Origin: Aurantiochytrium sp. KH105 | Taxonomy: Eukaryota > Sar > Bigyra > Thraustochytrida > Thraustochytriidae | Direction of reading: 5' to 3' | Assembly: GCA_003116975.1 (NCBI GenBank) | Contig: BGKB01000324.1 | Location: 1 to 24,598 of the forward strand | Length of the DNA: 24,598 nucleotides | In this document: in pieces, positions 1-13,368 of the stretch | Layout of the letters: each line of letters starts with the position of its first letter | Position numbering within the stretch: the stretch's first letter is position 1 | Program-made: the position numbers and the translations under genes | Notes under the pieces: model-generated | The model's database searches: none | What the model saw: only the letters and a program-made list of their open reading frames with translations | Told to the model about the DNA's origin: nothing

Positions 1-1
1 T

Positions 2-535
2 CACGACTTCATCATCAAGACGCCCGTGGTGGGCACTTCGGATGGCCCCACCGCCGCCGAGGCTGTCGATGTGGTGGTTCGCGAGACGGACGTCTACGCG
101 GCGCTCTTTGCCCTGCAAGGGTCGACGGTGCCGCCTCTGGTCTACGGCGGCGCGCTCATGAGCGAGGACGACGGCGGCTGGCACGCGGTCATCACCTTGG
201 ATGTGGGCACGAGCTTGGACCAGCTCGAGGCGCCGCTCGACAAGGAGGTGCAGACCCGGGCCCTCGCGGCCCTCGCTCGCGTGCACGCGGCCGGCTGTCT
301 GCACGGCGACGTGGCGCTGCGCAACTTTGTGCTCTGCCCCGACACGGGCGCCGTACGTGTGATCGACTTTGCTCGCGCCGAGCTTGTGCGTGCCAAATCG
401 GCGGAAGCGAAGAGCGCCGCCGCGGCCGAGATGGCCGAGCTCCGGGAATGTCTCGGGCTCGCGCCGGCGGACGTCTCCTCGCAGTCTCAGCCGAGTCCGG
501 GGCAAGCCTCCTCTAGCACTCGCGACTCGGCATGA
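2..535 (+). CDS. Kinase-like (HGD...RN...DF) protein, C-terminal part
   Basis: The frame is open from the window edge, so the 5' end is missing; no ATG is needed inside the window. The visible 178 residues look like the C-terminal half of a protein-kinase-like fold. A histidine-led catalytic loop, HGDVALRN, lies at about 302-325, and a metal-binding strand, VIDFARA, lies at about 359-379. HGD instead of HRD, and DFA instead of DFG, resemble the phosphotransferase/atypical kinase-like proteins common in fungi and oomycetes rather than a classical Ser/Thr kinase. An upstream helix with LARVHAAGCLHG fits the segment before the catalytic loop. The C terminus (about 30 residues) is Ser/Gln-rich and disordered. 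Substrate cannot be told. The stop TGA is at 533-535. Assignment to the kinase-like fold is inference from the two motifs. Confidence 0.7.
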   Translation, partial: HDFIIKTPVVGTSDGPTAAEAVDVVVRETDVYAALFALQGSTVPPLVYGGALMSEDDGGWHAVITLDVGTSLDQLEAPLDKEVQTRALAALARVHAAGCLHGDVALRNFVLCPDTGAVRVIDFARAELVRAKSAEAKSAAAAEMAELRECLGLAPADVSSQSQPSPGQASSSTRDSA

Positions 536-541
536 GAAATG

Positions 542-627
542 AAAAGTAATGTAGCATAATGTACTGTATTATGTAATAGAATGGAATGGAATGGAATGAT
601 TCATCAACCTGGCTGCTTGCTAGGCAC
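542..627. repeat. Dispersed direct repeat, copy A
   Basis: It begins with AAAAGTAATGTAGC and ends with CAACCTGGCTGCTTGCT plus GGCAC. The same two blocks recur in the same order at 956-1009. Copy A carries extra ATGT-rich and (GGAAT)n-like filler between the blocks. It lies just after the kinase-like gene and probably includes its 3' UTR. Confidence 0.7.
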
Positions 628-664
628 TCACAACTCACTTTCAGTATTTGTCGAGGATGTCGCT

Positions 665-906
665 TTAGCCCAGCATGGTGCTGATCTTCTTCTTGGCCAG
701 CATCAGCTCGCGGATCTCCTTTTGAATGATGACCAGGTTCTTGATGTTGTTGTTGAGCGGCTCGACCGCGTTGTTGCGCTGTTGCGGATTGACGTGAGCA
801 CCTTGAGCTGCTTTATTAAGCGTCGAAGTACGACTTGACCTTTTCCGCCCTTTACCTCGCTCTTGTTCATTCGTCAAAATGCCAAAGCGTAGTAGGCTAT
901 TGGCGC
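665..906 (-). CDS. Candidate small gene, 3' part, unrecognised product
   Basis: Minus-strand frame ending in TAA at 665-667. Its last 48 codons are strongly GC3-biased and read like a genuine C-terminal helix rich in Asn, Ile, Leu and Lys (contains AVEPLNNNIKNLVIIQKEI and ends KKKISTMLG). A 48-nt stretch at 808-855 has GT..AG ends (donor GAGCGAG/GTAAAG, acceptor AAAGCAG) and a CTTAAT branch-like element, so it may be an intron. Upstream, a pyrimidine-rich tract ending CCGAG at 907 could be a further acceptor, giving an exon starting at 906. The frame stays open with or without the 48-nt piece. No start codon is visible, so this is either the last exons of a spliced gene or a surviving gene fragment. 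I do not recognise the family. Confidence 0.4.
808..855 (-). other. Possible 48-nt intron in the small minus-strand gene
   Basis: On the minus strand it begins GTAAAG and ends CAG, with CTTAAT about 11 nt before the end. Its length is a multiple of three and it has no in-frame stop, so translation alone cannot settle whether it is removed. Confidence 0.3.
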
Positions 907-955
907 CTCGGAAGAGAAAAAGGGAAATGGCATACAATCATCAGCCAAGTGCTCT

Positions 956-1009
956 AAAAGTAATGTAGCGGAACGGAATCACTCGCCAACCTGGCTGCTT
1001 GCTCGGCAC
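956..1009. repeat. Dispersed direct repeat, copy B
   Basis: Matches 542-627 in two blocks (AAAAGTAATGTAGC and CCAACCTGGCTGCTTGCT) without the filler of copy A. The two copies flank the small minus-strand candidate gene. Confidence 0.7.
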
Positions 1010-1399
1010 CTCTTGCCAAGGCGAAAGTCACCCCACAAGGATCGATCAAGGGTAGAATCCCCCCCATAATTGAGGGGGCACTTAGTAGGTATAGATGGCC
1101 TGCTGAAAAATAGCTTTTTTTTTTTTTTTCGATTTTCCGGTTTGGTCGCGTTGAGGTCACGGGAGCTTTTGCTGCCACTACCACTGTGCCGCTGCCACCC
1201 ACTGCCACTCTCAGCTAGCTTTGTCAGTGAGCCATGGCGGTTTCTACCGGAGAACTCGCCACACATTCGCGCATGTTGTGTTGGTGCGCGGCGCGTGCGC
1301 CAATGCTACGAGCGCCACTGGCGATAGGCCTATACTCTGATTTTTTTTTTTCCGTCTCCTTTCCCTCGTCCTTTCCCCCGTTCTTTCCAATCAGAGATC
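1010..1399. other. Intergenic region upstream of the methyltransferase-like gene
   Basis: No convincing gene. It holds a T-homopolymer (about 1116-1129), a second T run near 1342-1351 followed by pyrimidine-rich DNA (TTTCCCTCGTCCTTTCCCCC) just before the ATG at 1400, and a C7/G5 near-palindrome around 1059-1078. The pyrimidine-rich stretch is the likely promoter/5' UTR of the downstream gene. Confidence 0.4.
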
Positions 1400-5928
<4,529 letters not shown>

Positions 5929-6010
5929 GTGCAAAGGTGCATGAGTATAATATACACATAAACACCGGGACCGGTTTTTCTTTGCATGTCTTCTCTTCTC
6001 TTTTGAACTT
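5929..6010. other. 3' flank of the helicase gene
   Basis: Short AT-richer stretch (ATAATATACACATAAACA) after the stop, a plausible 3' UTR; nothing else seen. Confidence 0.4.
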
Positions 6011-6275
6011 TTCGCAGCACCTGACTGCACGCTTGATCAGGCACTCTTGGTTCTCAGTCCAGTAAAAAGTGAGGAACACATTGAGAAGCGAAGCAGTCAG
6101 AGTGGCATTGTGAAGCAGTCAGGGTGACATGGTGAGCGTCCTTTTTTCGCAGCACCTGACTGCACGTTTGATCAGGCACTCTTGGTTCTCAGTCCAGTGA
6201 AAAGTGAGGGGCAAATTGAGAAGCAGTCAGGGTGACATTGTGAAGCAGTCAGGGTGACATGGTGAGCGTCCTTTT
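6011..6275. repeat. Tandem duplication, about 135-bp unit, two copies
   Basis: Unit 1 is 6011-6145 and unit 2 is 6146-about 6275. Both start TTCGCAGCACCTGACTGCAC and end GACATGGTGAGCGTCC plus a T run. Within each unit a 22-bp motif (AAGCAGTCAGGGTGACAT) is itself doubled, so the structure is nested. No reading frame is shared between the copies. Confidence 0.92.
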
Positions 6276-6488
6276 TCTTGCCCTTTCCTTTTCGTTCTAC
6301 AAAGCCCCCAATAAATTCGAGTTTTGCGAAGCCCATCTAGATATCAGAGTCTCTTCAAACAACGCTGTAAAGCTTGTGTACTTCCTGCACTTGATGTTGT
6401 TGATTCGGCCCACACCATAGTCTCACTCTTCACCGAGACGTCTGCGCGATTTGGTACAAACAAGGACGAAACGAGGGAGTACGTCAAC

Positions 6489-6685
6489 GACAAAATCGCA
6501 TTTTAATAAACAGTGAAGTCTACTACAAACCTTGGCCGGACAAAATCGCATCCTGATAAACAGCGAAGTCTACTACGAACCTTGGCCGGACAAAATCGCA
6601 TTAATTAACAAACAGTGAAGTCTACTACGAATCTTGGCCGGACAAAATCGCATTGATAAACAGTGGAATCTACAAACCTTGGCCG
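6489..6685. repeat. Tandem repeat of about 50 bp, four copies, spanning the 3' end of the giant gene
   Basis: Copies at 6489-6538, 6539-6588, 6589-6640 and 6641-6685. Each starts GACAAAATCGCAT and ends CTTGGCCG. Read on the minus strand, each copy contains the coding end and stop region of the giant gene (SGQGL then TAG); only the last copy (6641-6685) is the real gene end, and the other three lie in its 3' flank. Copies differ by small indels. Confidence 0.93.
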
Positions 6686-9600
6686 GACTTCGTCTCGAAA
6701 TCCGCAAGATCGACACGTGTGTGCCGTTTTCGTTGGCCTTTACGATGAATACGCGTCGAGCACGCCTTGCACAAATGATCTCGACACGACTCGCAGTACA
6801 CAGCAGCCACCTGGCGCTCGCACTCAACACACACAGGGCAACCAGCCTGGTACGCTGTCCAGGCGTGCTCGCGACGTCTGCCGCGCCCATGGAGTCGACG
6901 GAAACACGCAAGACAGTAAAAGTCCTCACAATCGTTGCAGCGCCGGATTCCTGGACCTTGGCATTGGCTACAGACAAGTCCTGGGCCACTTGTGCCAGCT
7001 TCAACCTGCGCAGTGGACGAAGCAGGTGCGCGAAAGCTATGCCTTGCCATGGCGGCACCGCCGGATCCGTGCACTTCTGCAAAGCAGTCAAAGCAAAACT
7101 CTCGGTTGACACCATTCTTGGTGACACATTCCTCGCACAAACGCACTGCCTCATGTTGGCGGCAAACAAAGCACTTGCCCTCGGGCACAGGAATATCGTC
7201 TGGATGCGGGGGCCACCACCCATACGGCTTGTATGGTTCGCGCGGTGGATGCCATTGCGATTTGTCCGCGCTATTGTCAAAATAGTACATCATATCCTCC
7301 TTTGGATCAAAGAGCTCCTCCCACGAAGAGTGATATTGCGCGTGACGCAGACGCAAGAGCTTGCGCGCAGCATATTGTCGCCAAGCGCACTGCACAAGAG
7401 TAATCTTGGACCGATACCATGCCGCAACCTCGCGCCACTGCATGAGATTCCGATAGTCTCGATACACGCGCTGCACGCGCACGGCCATCTTTTCCCACGC
7501 CAGCGCACGCTCGAGTGTTTCGCGCATGGCAAATGCCGCCATGGCTTCCCGTGGCCACGGCCGTCGACAAAGCCATGGACCGGGTGGCTGGCCTTCTTCG
7601 GGCTTGGACAAGAGTGTTTGCGCCCTCTCCATCAGCTCGCGAAGCTCCCCATGAAGTTTTTCCAGCTTCATGTTGGCAGCAATGATCATGATGCGCCGAC
7701 TCGCTCCCAGCATCAAGTAAAAGGCCGCCTCCTGGTCTTGCGGCGTGCTCGTCGTTGGCAAGTTGAACACCTCGTCCTGCAATTGTACCGTGGCAAGCGA
7801 AGGCTTGCCCTTGTACTTTGCCAAATGCGTCTCAAGCTGGCACATTGTAATGGGCATGTCCGAAAGTTGCGCAGCTTGTGCAGCAAACTTGAGCGCCCGT
7901 GCCCCCTGCGAAGGGTAGTGCGACAAGAAAAGGGCCTCAATGGCGTCTGCCTCGCGCAAAAGACAGAGCTTCTCCTCGGGCACTGTTTCGCTCGCCATAA
8001 TCGCAGACACATGATCCTCGCGCTTGATGCCGAACCAGGCCAGACGGTCTCGCGTCCAAGGGAGAGCTTGCGCTTTCATGAGCGATCGAAAACGTTGACG
8101 GGTACGCTTTTCAACGCTTCGTTGCTCCACGAGAACGTCTTGCACAATCGCGTGCAGGCCGCGTCGTGCAAGCCAAATCTCGACGCTCACCCCCTCCGAC
8201 GCGGGATACTCGAAACATGCCGTGGTCGCAGCCTTGGCAATTGCCATTTCCGCCACTTGACGCACCCCCTCGCTACGCAGCGCCTCGATAAAGGCGCATC
8301 GGCCTCGCCAACCACGATACACGCGCTGGATTATGCCGGCAGCAACTTGTTCCTCCCACACAAACGTCGGCCGCGCCCAAACGGTCTCAAAGCTCGTGTC
8401 GTGTACATAAAACGTACGGCCATACCCATCGCGCTTCGCCCGCCAGCCAAAAGGCATGTCCACAAAGGTGTACACCGCCGACACGCCAACAGGCACATGT
8501 AATCGAGCCCGTACGGATGCAGCATCTTCGTGACTCGTTTCTGCTCGTTTGAGCAGACGCTCGGCATGCTCGCGAGCAGCGTCAAGCCGCGCCTCGCGCC
8601 TCGTGCGTCGCGCGAGATGGCCCCGTGTAAGAGCTGCCAAGCGAGTCGCTGCTCTTGCTTCCTCGCGCAGTCTCGCCTTGAGGTCATATGAAAGAGAAGT
8701 CGCCTCAGGATCAGTAAAAAGTGTGAGAACATGCGGCAGTCGAGTCTCTACAAATGCGCGGACCTCACATTGTCGCGAGTACTCGTCCTCGGCAAGCATT
8801 TCTGCAGCGACCTTTTGCAACTCAAGCGCAGGAGCATCCTCCAAATGCATGGCCTGACGTTCCAAGTCAGCAAGCGAGTCACGAAGCCCTGCATGTCCTG
8901 GAACCCGACACCTGAATCGCAAATGTCCCGTTTCCTCGTCTCGAATTGCGCCCCAATGCGCGAGAATAGACCCCGGGGTATCAAAGGACACGTCTCGTTT
9001 CCCCGTCTTGACCATGGCATACCACGCGTCGCCGGGCTCGCGACCCCTGTCGCGCCGGGCTGCAGAGGCTTCGACGGCCTGAATGGCAGTCGCCAGAGCT
9101 GCCTGAGCCTCGCCAAGCCCCAGTGCGGCAAGCTCAAGCTTGACATCAGCGTCTCGGCATGCATCCTTCCACGACAGAGGCTTCCGACGCCACGAGGGAA
9201 ACATGGGAATCTTTTGCGCCTCGCTATCATCCATGACCGTCTCGAGACGCACACGGAAAGTCACCAAATTCAGACGTTCATGTGCAAGGTCTTCCCACGC
9301 GCGCTGTCGTGCGGCCATTTCTTCCTCACGACGTCGCGCTTCTTCAAGGGCACGTCGAAAATTGCGGGCTGCACGACCGCGCACAAGAAGCTGCATCTTG
9401 CGTGCGGCCACATCCTCCTCAAACGTGTACACGGGTCGTTCCCAGACGGCCTCGGCGGTCCCATTTTCATCCGTATAATAGTATGCCTGCGCGTACTCGT
9501 CCCACACCTCGAGATATCCAAAACGGGTAATCTTCGCAAGTCCCTGCTCGACCTCGTAGCGCGCCAGCGCCTCGAGGTACTCTTCGTACTCGCGTGCTTC

Positions 9601-12600
9601 CTTTTCGCGCTCAAGTTGCCAGTTTTTCCGCAAAATACCGCCTTCGAGCAGGTCTTCCCGGTATCGCTTTCTTGCCAGACAGGCCCGCACCATCACCCTG
9701 GCCAGCTTGGCACGGACCACTTGCTGCACCTTGCAGGCGGCCGTCACAAGCTTAATGACAAGATCGAGCGCCACGCGCATTTCATTGCAGCCACCACGCT
9801 TTTCCTTGGCGTCGGGGCGCTGAGCTCGTAACAGGGCATCTGCGACAACGAGACGCAATTCGTCTGTGAGAGCTCGTTTCCCGATCGTTTCGAGGGCCAT
9901 CTCGTACACCTTGGCACACTGACGGAAACGGCGAAGGTCCCACTTGGTCACCGCCTCTGCATCAGGAAGGGCGAGCAGGCCTGCCTCGGCGTGGTCCTTG
10001 GCTTCTTTTGGGCGCCCCCTGTACTTTAGCATGTAGCGGTGAAGCTGCGCGCGCGTCACCGTGTTCGGGGGCAATTTCATCGCAAAGCTCTCTGCCCGCT
10101 TGGTTTGGTCGGGAAAGACCGCCGCATAGACGCGACGTGCCACAAAAGGGTCGCGAATATATGCAAAGCGACGCAAGACCCGCGCATGCGAGGCGTCTGA
10201 ATGCCGGACAGGGAGTGGAAGACGTATTGCGCCCACCAAAGCGACGAGGTCGGCCACGTCGGCCGCATCTGACTCCGACTCGCAAAACGGGCTCAAAAAC
10301 TCTCGCAAGGCCTTGTCAGGAATAGAGCACAGCTTGCTCAGGTCATTGACGTGAAAAGCACCCTTGTGCAATGCCTCCCACAGGTGACCAAGACCTAGGC
10401 GATGCAGCACGAGACTTGGGTGCATACCAGCCATGGGATCGGCTGTATCATAAAAGGCGCGGGCATGCATGATTGCAGTCTCTGCTATTTCTCGTGGGTC
10501 TTCCAGTCCCTTGTATCGGTTTGTGCGTACGCGACGATCCAATTCTCGGTCGCGAGCGAGATGACGGCGCCCTTGGACGCCACGTACGATACGTTGGATC
10601 GTGCGCGCTCCCTTGGTGCGCCGAGCATGCCACTTGCGAAGCGCCTTGGCGTGAATTTGGGCCTTGCGCTCCTTGTACCAAGACTGAATGCGGCACGCAG
10701 CACCGGCACGTCGAGCAAAGATGCGATCCGACATGTACGCATGAGTTCGTGAAACGAAATCCTCCACAAAGGCGCGGGCAGCATTGTGCCGAACCACGCG
10801 CGCACAGTGGCGCGCACGACACCTGCCCAAGTAGCCTTTTGCAATGCGCTGCAGCAATCGTGCGGCTCGGCGCTGCGCAAACTCTTTCTTGGCCGCCATA
10901 CTGCGGGCCAATCGTGTTTGCAACACGATGCTCGCGCGCGCGCGCAAAAGGTTATTTTCCTGGTGGGTTGCGAGTGGCTGGCGCAATGCAGAGGAGAAGT
11001 GCGCTTGCGTCTTGGCGTCCAGCTCCAAGCTCATTATAGACGCTCCAACGCTTTGGAGCAGACGCATGCGCACTTCGGTCTGGATGCGCGCCGCAGCGGC
11101 ATGCCGCGGAGCAAAGTACGCTCGTACTAAGTTTTGAATCCGGCGGACCCCGACGAGCAGCGCGGCAAAGCGGTGGACACGTTGTCTCGCGACGAAGCCC
11201 CGGGCGCAAGACTGGATGGGAATTGCTGCGTGGTGCTCGATACGATGACGCGCCACAAGTCGTTGCGCATACACCCCGCGCATCACCGTCTGAATTTTGC
11301 GTGCTGCCTCTGCACGACGAGCTCGCTTCTCGAGGCGTGCCTCGATCTTGTCCACCTTGTCTTGAATGAGGTAGACGCGCATCATGACAAAGGCCGGAAA
11401 TTCTTCCTTGTAAACGTACCACTGCTTTTGGATGGCGAGCGCGGCATTGTTAATCGCCAACTCGTGGGCATGAATTGCACGCACAGTAGCGAACGCCCGA
11501 TGTCGATGCCAACATCGCTGGATGCGCAGCGCAGCGGGGCGATGGTATTGCGTGTTGAGCGCGAATTCGTTAAAGAGATGCTTGAAGCGAACGCGACCGA
11601 GGACGCCTCGATAATTGGCTTGGATCATGAGCGTCGCGGCCTTGACCCGCAAGAACCAGAGGTATCGAGGCCGCATGCGCGCCATGGCCTGAATTGGAAC
11701 GGCGGCTGCGTGCCAGCGAAGGATCATGCGACGCACGGACCACTTGCGCTCGTTGCGCTGAATGAGACATATCTTGGTCCGTATGGCGGTATATGCAGTG
11801 ACTTTGCAAAGCATGCGTCGCCACGTTTGAATACGCCGCGCAGCGTACCATCGTTCCTTGTGCGCAGCAAAGACACGGCGGCCTTGCTTGCCACGATAGC
11901 GGCGTTGCAGGGCGATCGCGGCGGCAAGTCGCTCTTGTTTGCGGATCCCATCAACAAAGAGGGACCATGTGTCCCATGCGCGCACGACGCGCAGAGACAG
12001 CATGCGGCGAATGATTTGTCGGAGTTTCTCGAGACTTGCGTAGCGTGCGAATTCTTGAAAGCGGAGTTCAAGTGTGTGCGCGTGCCATCTGCGAAAGGGT
12101 CCGCGAAGGGGTTCTCGACCGGCATATCGAAAGAGACGGTCGAGGACGCGCCGAGCTACCTCGCGTGCATAGGCCACTTCGAGACCTTGCTCGAGGAGAA
12201 AATTTGAGGGCAGAGCAAGGCGCTTCTCGCGGATTCCGCGGTCAATCGCACGCCAGAGCGCGCGTTCTTGTTCCAAAACGCGATCGAGCTCCTCGACGCT
12301 GGCATCTTCGATGCGCGAAAACGTACGAACTGACTTTGCCGGCGGCGTCAGCAGTGGCAGTTTGAGTCTTTTGCTTGCACCGTTACCACCACCATGACCA
12401 CTACGATCCAAGACATTGTCGTTGTCGTCAACTTCGTCGTCGTCATCGCCACGTCGCGGGCTTTGCTGGCGTCGTTCGCGCAGCGCTTCGCTTGTCTTGG
12501 GGTACCAGAGCATGGGTACCTCATAGCCCATAAAACGTCGCGTGTCTCTCTTTTGCTTCGCATGAGAGGCATCACGTCCGAGGAGCACGCCAATGAGACC

Positions 12601-13368
12601 TTTACGCTCTGCGCGCTGTCGTTGGTCCCTTTTCTGGGTCAATCGTGCGTCTTCCCGCTTCGGTCCTAAAATTGCTTGTCGGACACCTGGTGCTTTACGA
12701 TTCTTTGCAAACGCCAAAGACCGTTTCCGTTTCGCTTTGTCTTGATCGATGCGCTGATCCTCGATTTCTTCCCGCTCATGGGCATGGATCTCTGGCGCGG
12801 CCGCCTCGTCACCACGATCGACGTCCTCATTACCCGATGCGACCTGGTCGTTGACGTCGTGAAGCTCGTTATCGTTAAGTTCCTTCTCCATGAGACGTGA
12901 CAGGGATGCATACGAGCTTGCGACAGTGGCATTGCCGCTACCGCCAAGGAGCGCGGTAAGCACACGGCATGCCTGAATGCGAAGGCGCCGGGGTGCACTT
13001 TCGTCGTTGACGTGATACAAGAGAGGTCCAAGAAGATCGACTCGAAGAGGACCGAGAGCCCAGTTGGCATCGGCATCGGCATCGGCATCGGCATCGACAT
13101 CGACACGCTTATCGCAGATGGAAGCGTACAGGGTAGCTACAGCGGCTCGCTGGCCGTCCAGGTCGTTTTGAGCGCCGTGCGGGGCCAAGAGGCACGAAGC
13201 AGCGTCTCGCATGCGTGCCCCGGCTTGGCCTCGTTGCGTTGTCGTCGCCCATGTGAAGGACTCCGACGACGCGGACGCAAACCCTGGCGCCCGAGCGCGC
13301 ATGAGCCACACGCGCGGCCGCGCCCCGTCCTTGCGCAAGGCTCCGACGGAGTGGGATATGCATGCCAT
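6670..13368 (-). CDS. Giant IQ-array / WW / B-box-like zinc-finger protein
   Basis: One uninterrupted frame of about 2232 residues. Residues 60-160 are helical, ARM-like, with an Asp-Ala run at 91-101 from a hexanucleotide repeat. An acidic/Lys-Arg region follows to about 380. Residues 480-940 hold at least ten IQ-like motifs (IQxxxRG type, e.g. ARKIQTVMRG, AIPIQSCARGF, ARTIQRIVRG), expected to bind calmodulin or EF-hand light chains. WW-like units lie at about 1283-1312, 1638-1667 and 2014-2042; the first two are each followed directly by another IQ motif. Residues 2066-2219 carry three Cys/His clusters of B-box type (CxxC...CxxC...CxxC...H...H). A scaffold role at the cytoskeleton, centrosome or flagellum is plausible but inferred. 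ATG 13368 is the first in frame; ATGs at 13302 and 13212 are alternatives. The frame is open further upstream but without an ATG. The stop lies inside a 50-bp tandem repeat. Confidence 0.88.
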   Translation of the reverse strand: MACISHSVGALRKDGARPRVWLMRARAPGFASASSESFTWATTTQRGQAGARMRDAASCLLAPHGAQNDLDGQRAAVATLYASICDKRVDVDADADADADANWALGPLRVDLLGPLLYHVNDESAPRRLRIQACRVLTALLGGSGNATVASSYASLSRLMEKELNDNELHDVNDQVASGNEDVDRGDEAAAPEIHAHEREEIEDQRIDQDKAKRKRSLAFAKNRKAPGVRQAILGPKREDARLTQKRDQRQRAERKGLIGVLLGRDASHAKQKRDTRRFMGYEVPMLWYPKTSEALRERRQQSPRRGDDDDEVDDNDNVLDRSGHGGGNGASKRLKLPLLTPPAKSVRTFSRIEDASVEELDRVLEQERALWRAIDRGIREKRLALPSNFLLEQGLEVAYAREVARRVLDRLFRYAGREPLRGPFRRWHAHTLELRFQEFARYASLEKLRQIIRRMLSLRVVRAWDTWSLFVDGIRKQERLAAAIALQRRYRGKQGRRVFAAHKERWYAARRIQTWRRMLCKVTAYTAIRTKICLIQRNERKWSVRRMILRWHAAAVPIQAMARMRPRYLWFLRVKAATLMIQANYRGVLGRVRFKHLFNEFALNTQYHRPAALRIQRCWHRHRAFATVRAIHAHELAINNAALAIQKQWYVYKEEFPAFVMMRVYLIQDKVDKIEARLEKRARRAEAARKIQTVMRGVYAQRLVARHRIEHHAAIPIQSCARGFVARQRVHRFAALLVGVRRIQNLVRAYFAPRHAAAARIQTEVRMRLLQSVGASIMSLELDAKTQAHFSSALRQPLATHQENNLLRARASIVLQTRLARSMAAKKEFAQRRAARLLQRIAKGYLGRCRARHCARVVRHNAARAFVEDFVSRTHAYMSDRIFARRAGAACRIQSWYKERKAQIHAKALRKWHARRTKGARTIQRIVRGVQGRRHLARDRELDRRVRTNRYKGLEDPREIAETAIMHARAFYDTADPMAGMHPSLVLHRLGLGHLWEALHKGAFHVNDLSKLCSIPDKALREFLSPFCESESDAADVADLVALVGAIRLPLPVRHSDASHARVLRRFAYIRDPFVARRVYAAVFPDQTKRAESFAMKLPPNTVTRAQLHRYMLKYRGRPKEAKDHAEAGLLALPDAEAVTKWDLRRFRQCAKVYEMALETIGKRALTDELRLVVADALLRAQRPDAKEKRGGCNEMRVALDLVIKLVTAACKVQQVVRAKLARVMVRACLARKRYREDLLEGGILRKNWQLEREKEAREYEEYLEALARYEVEQGLAKITRFGYLEVWDEYAQAYYYTDENGTAEAVWERPVYTFEEDVAARKMQLLVRGRAARNFRRALEEARRREEEMAARQRAWEDLAHERLNLVTFRVRLETVMDDSEAQKIPMFPSWRRKPLSWKDACRDADVKLELAALGLGEAQAALATAIQAVEASAARRDRGREPGDAWYAMVKTGKRDVSFDTPGSILAHWGAIRDEETGHLRFRCRVPGHAGLRDSLADLERQAMHLEDAPALELQKVAAEMLAEDEYSRQCEVRAFVETRLPHVLTLFTDPEATSLSYDLKARLREEARAATRLAALTRGHLARRTRREARLDAAREHAERLLKRAETSHEDAASVRARLHVPVGVSAVYTFVDMPFGWRAKRDGYGRTFYVHDTSFETVWARPTFVWEEQVAAGIIQRVYRGWRGRCAFIEALRSEGVRQVAEMAIAKAATTACFEYPASEGVSVEIWLARRGLHAIVQDVLVEQRSVEKRTRQRFRSLMKAQALPWTRDRLAWFGIKREDHVSAIMASETVPEEKLCLLREADAIEALFLSHYPSQGARALKFAAQAAQLSDMPITMCQLETHLAKYKGKPSLATVQLQDEVFNLPTTSTPQDQEAAFYLMLGASRRIMIIAANMKLEKLHGELRELMERAQTLLSKPEEGQPPGPWLCRRPWPREAMAAFAMRETLERALAWEKMAVRVQRVYRDYRNLMQWREVAAWYRSKITLVQCAWRQYAARKLLRLRHAQYHSSWEELFDPKEDMMYYFDNSADKSQWHPPREPYKPYGWWPPHPDDIPVPEGKCFVCRQHEAVRLCEECVTKNGVNREFCFDCFAEVHGSGGAAMARHSFRAPASSTAQVEAGTSGPGLVCSQCQGPGIRRCNDCEDFYCLACFRRLHGRGRRREHAWTAYQAGCPVCVECERQVAAVYCESCRDHLCKACSTRIHRKGQRKRHTRVDLADFETKSGQGL
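13066..13104. repeat. Hexanucleotide (GGCATC)n in coding sequence
   Basis: About six units, the last ones diverged to GACATC. It encodes the Asp-Ala / Asp-Val run near the N terminus of the giant protein, so length changes here would alter the protein without shifting the frame. Confidence 0.9.

Noticed and set aside
6634..8502. A 622-codon open plus-strand frame antisense to the giant gene, and similar ones at 8731-9831 and 11134-12207
   Set aside because: Shadow frames of a GC3-rich gene on the other strand; translations are His/Arg/Leu-rich with no domain, while the minus strand has clear motifs.
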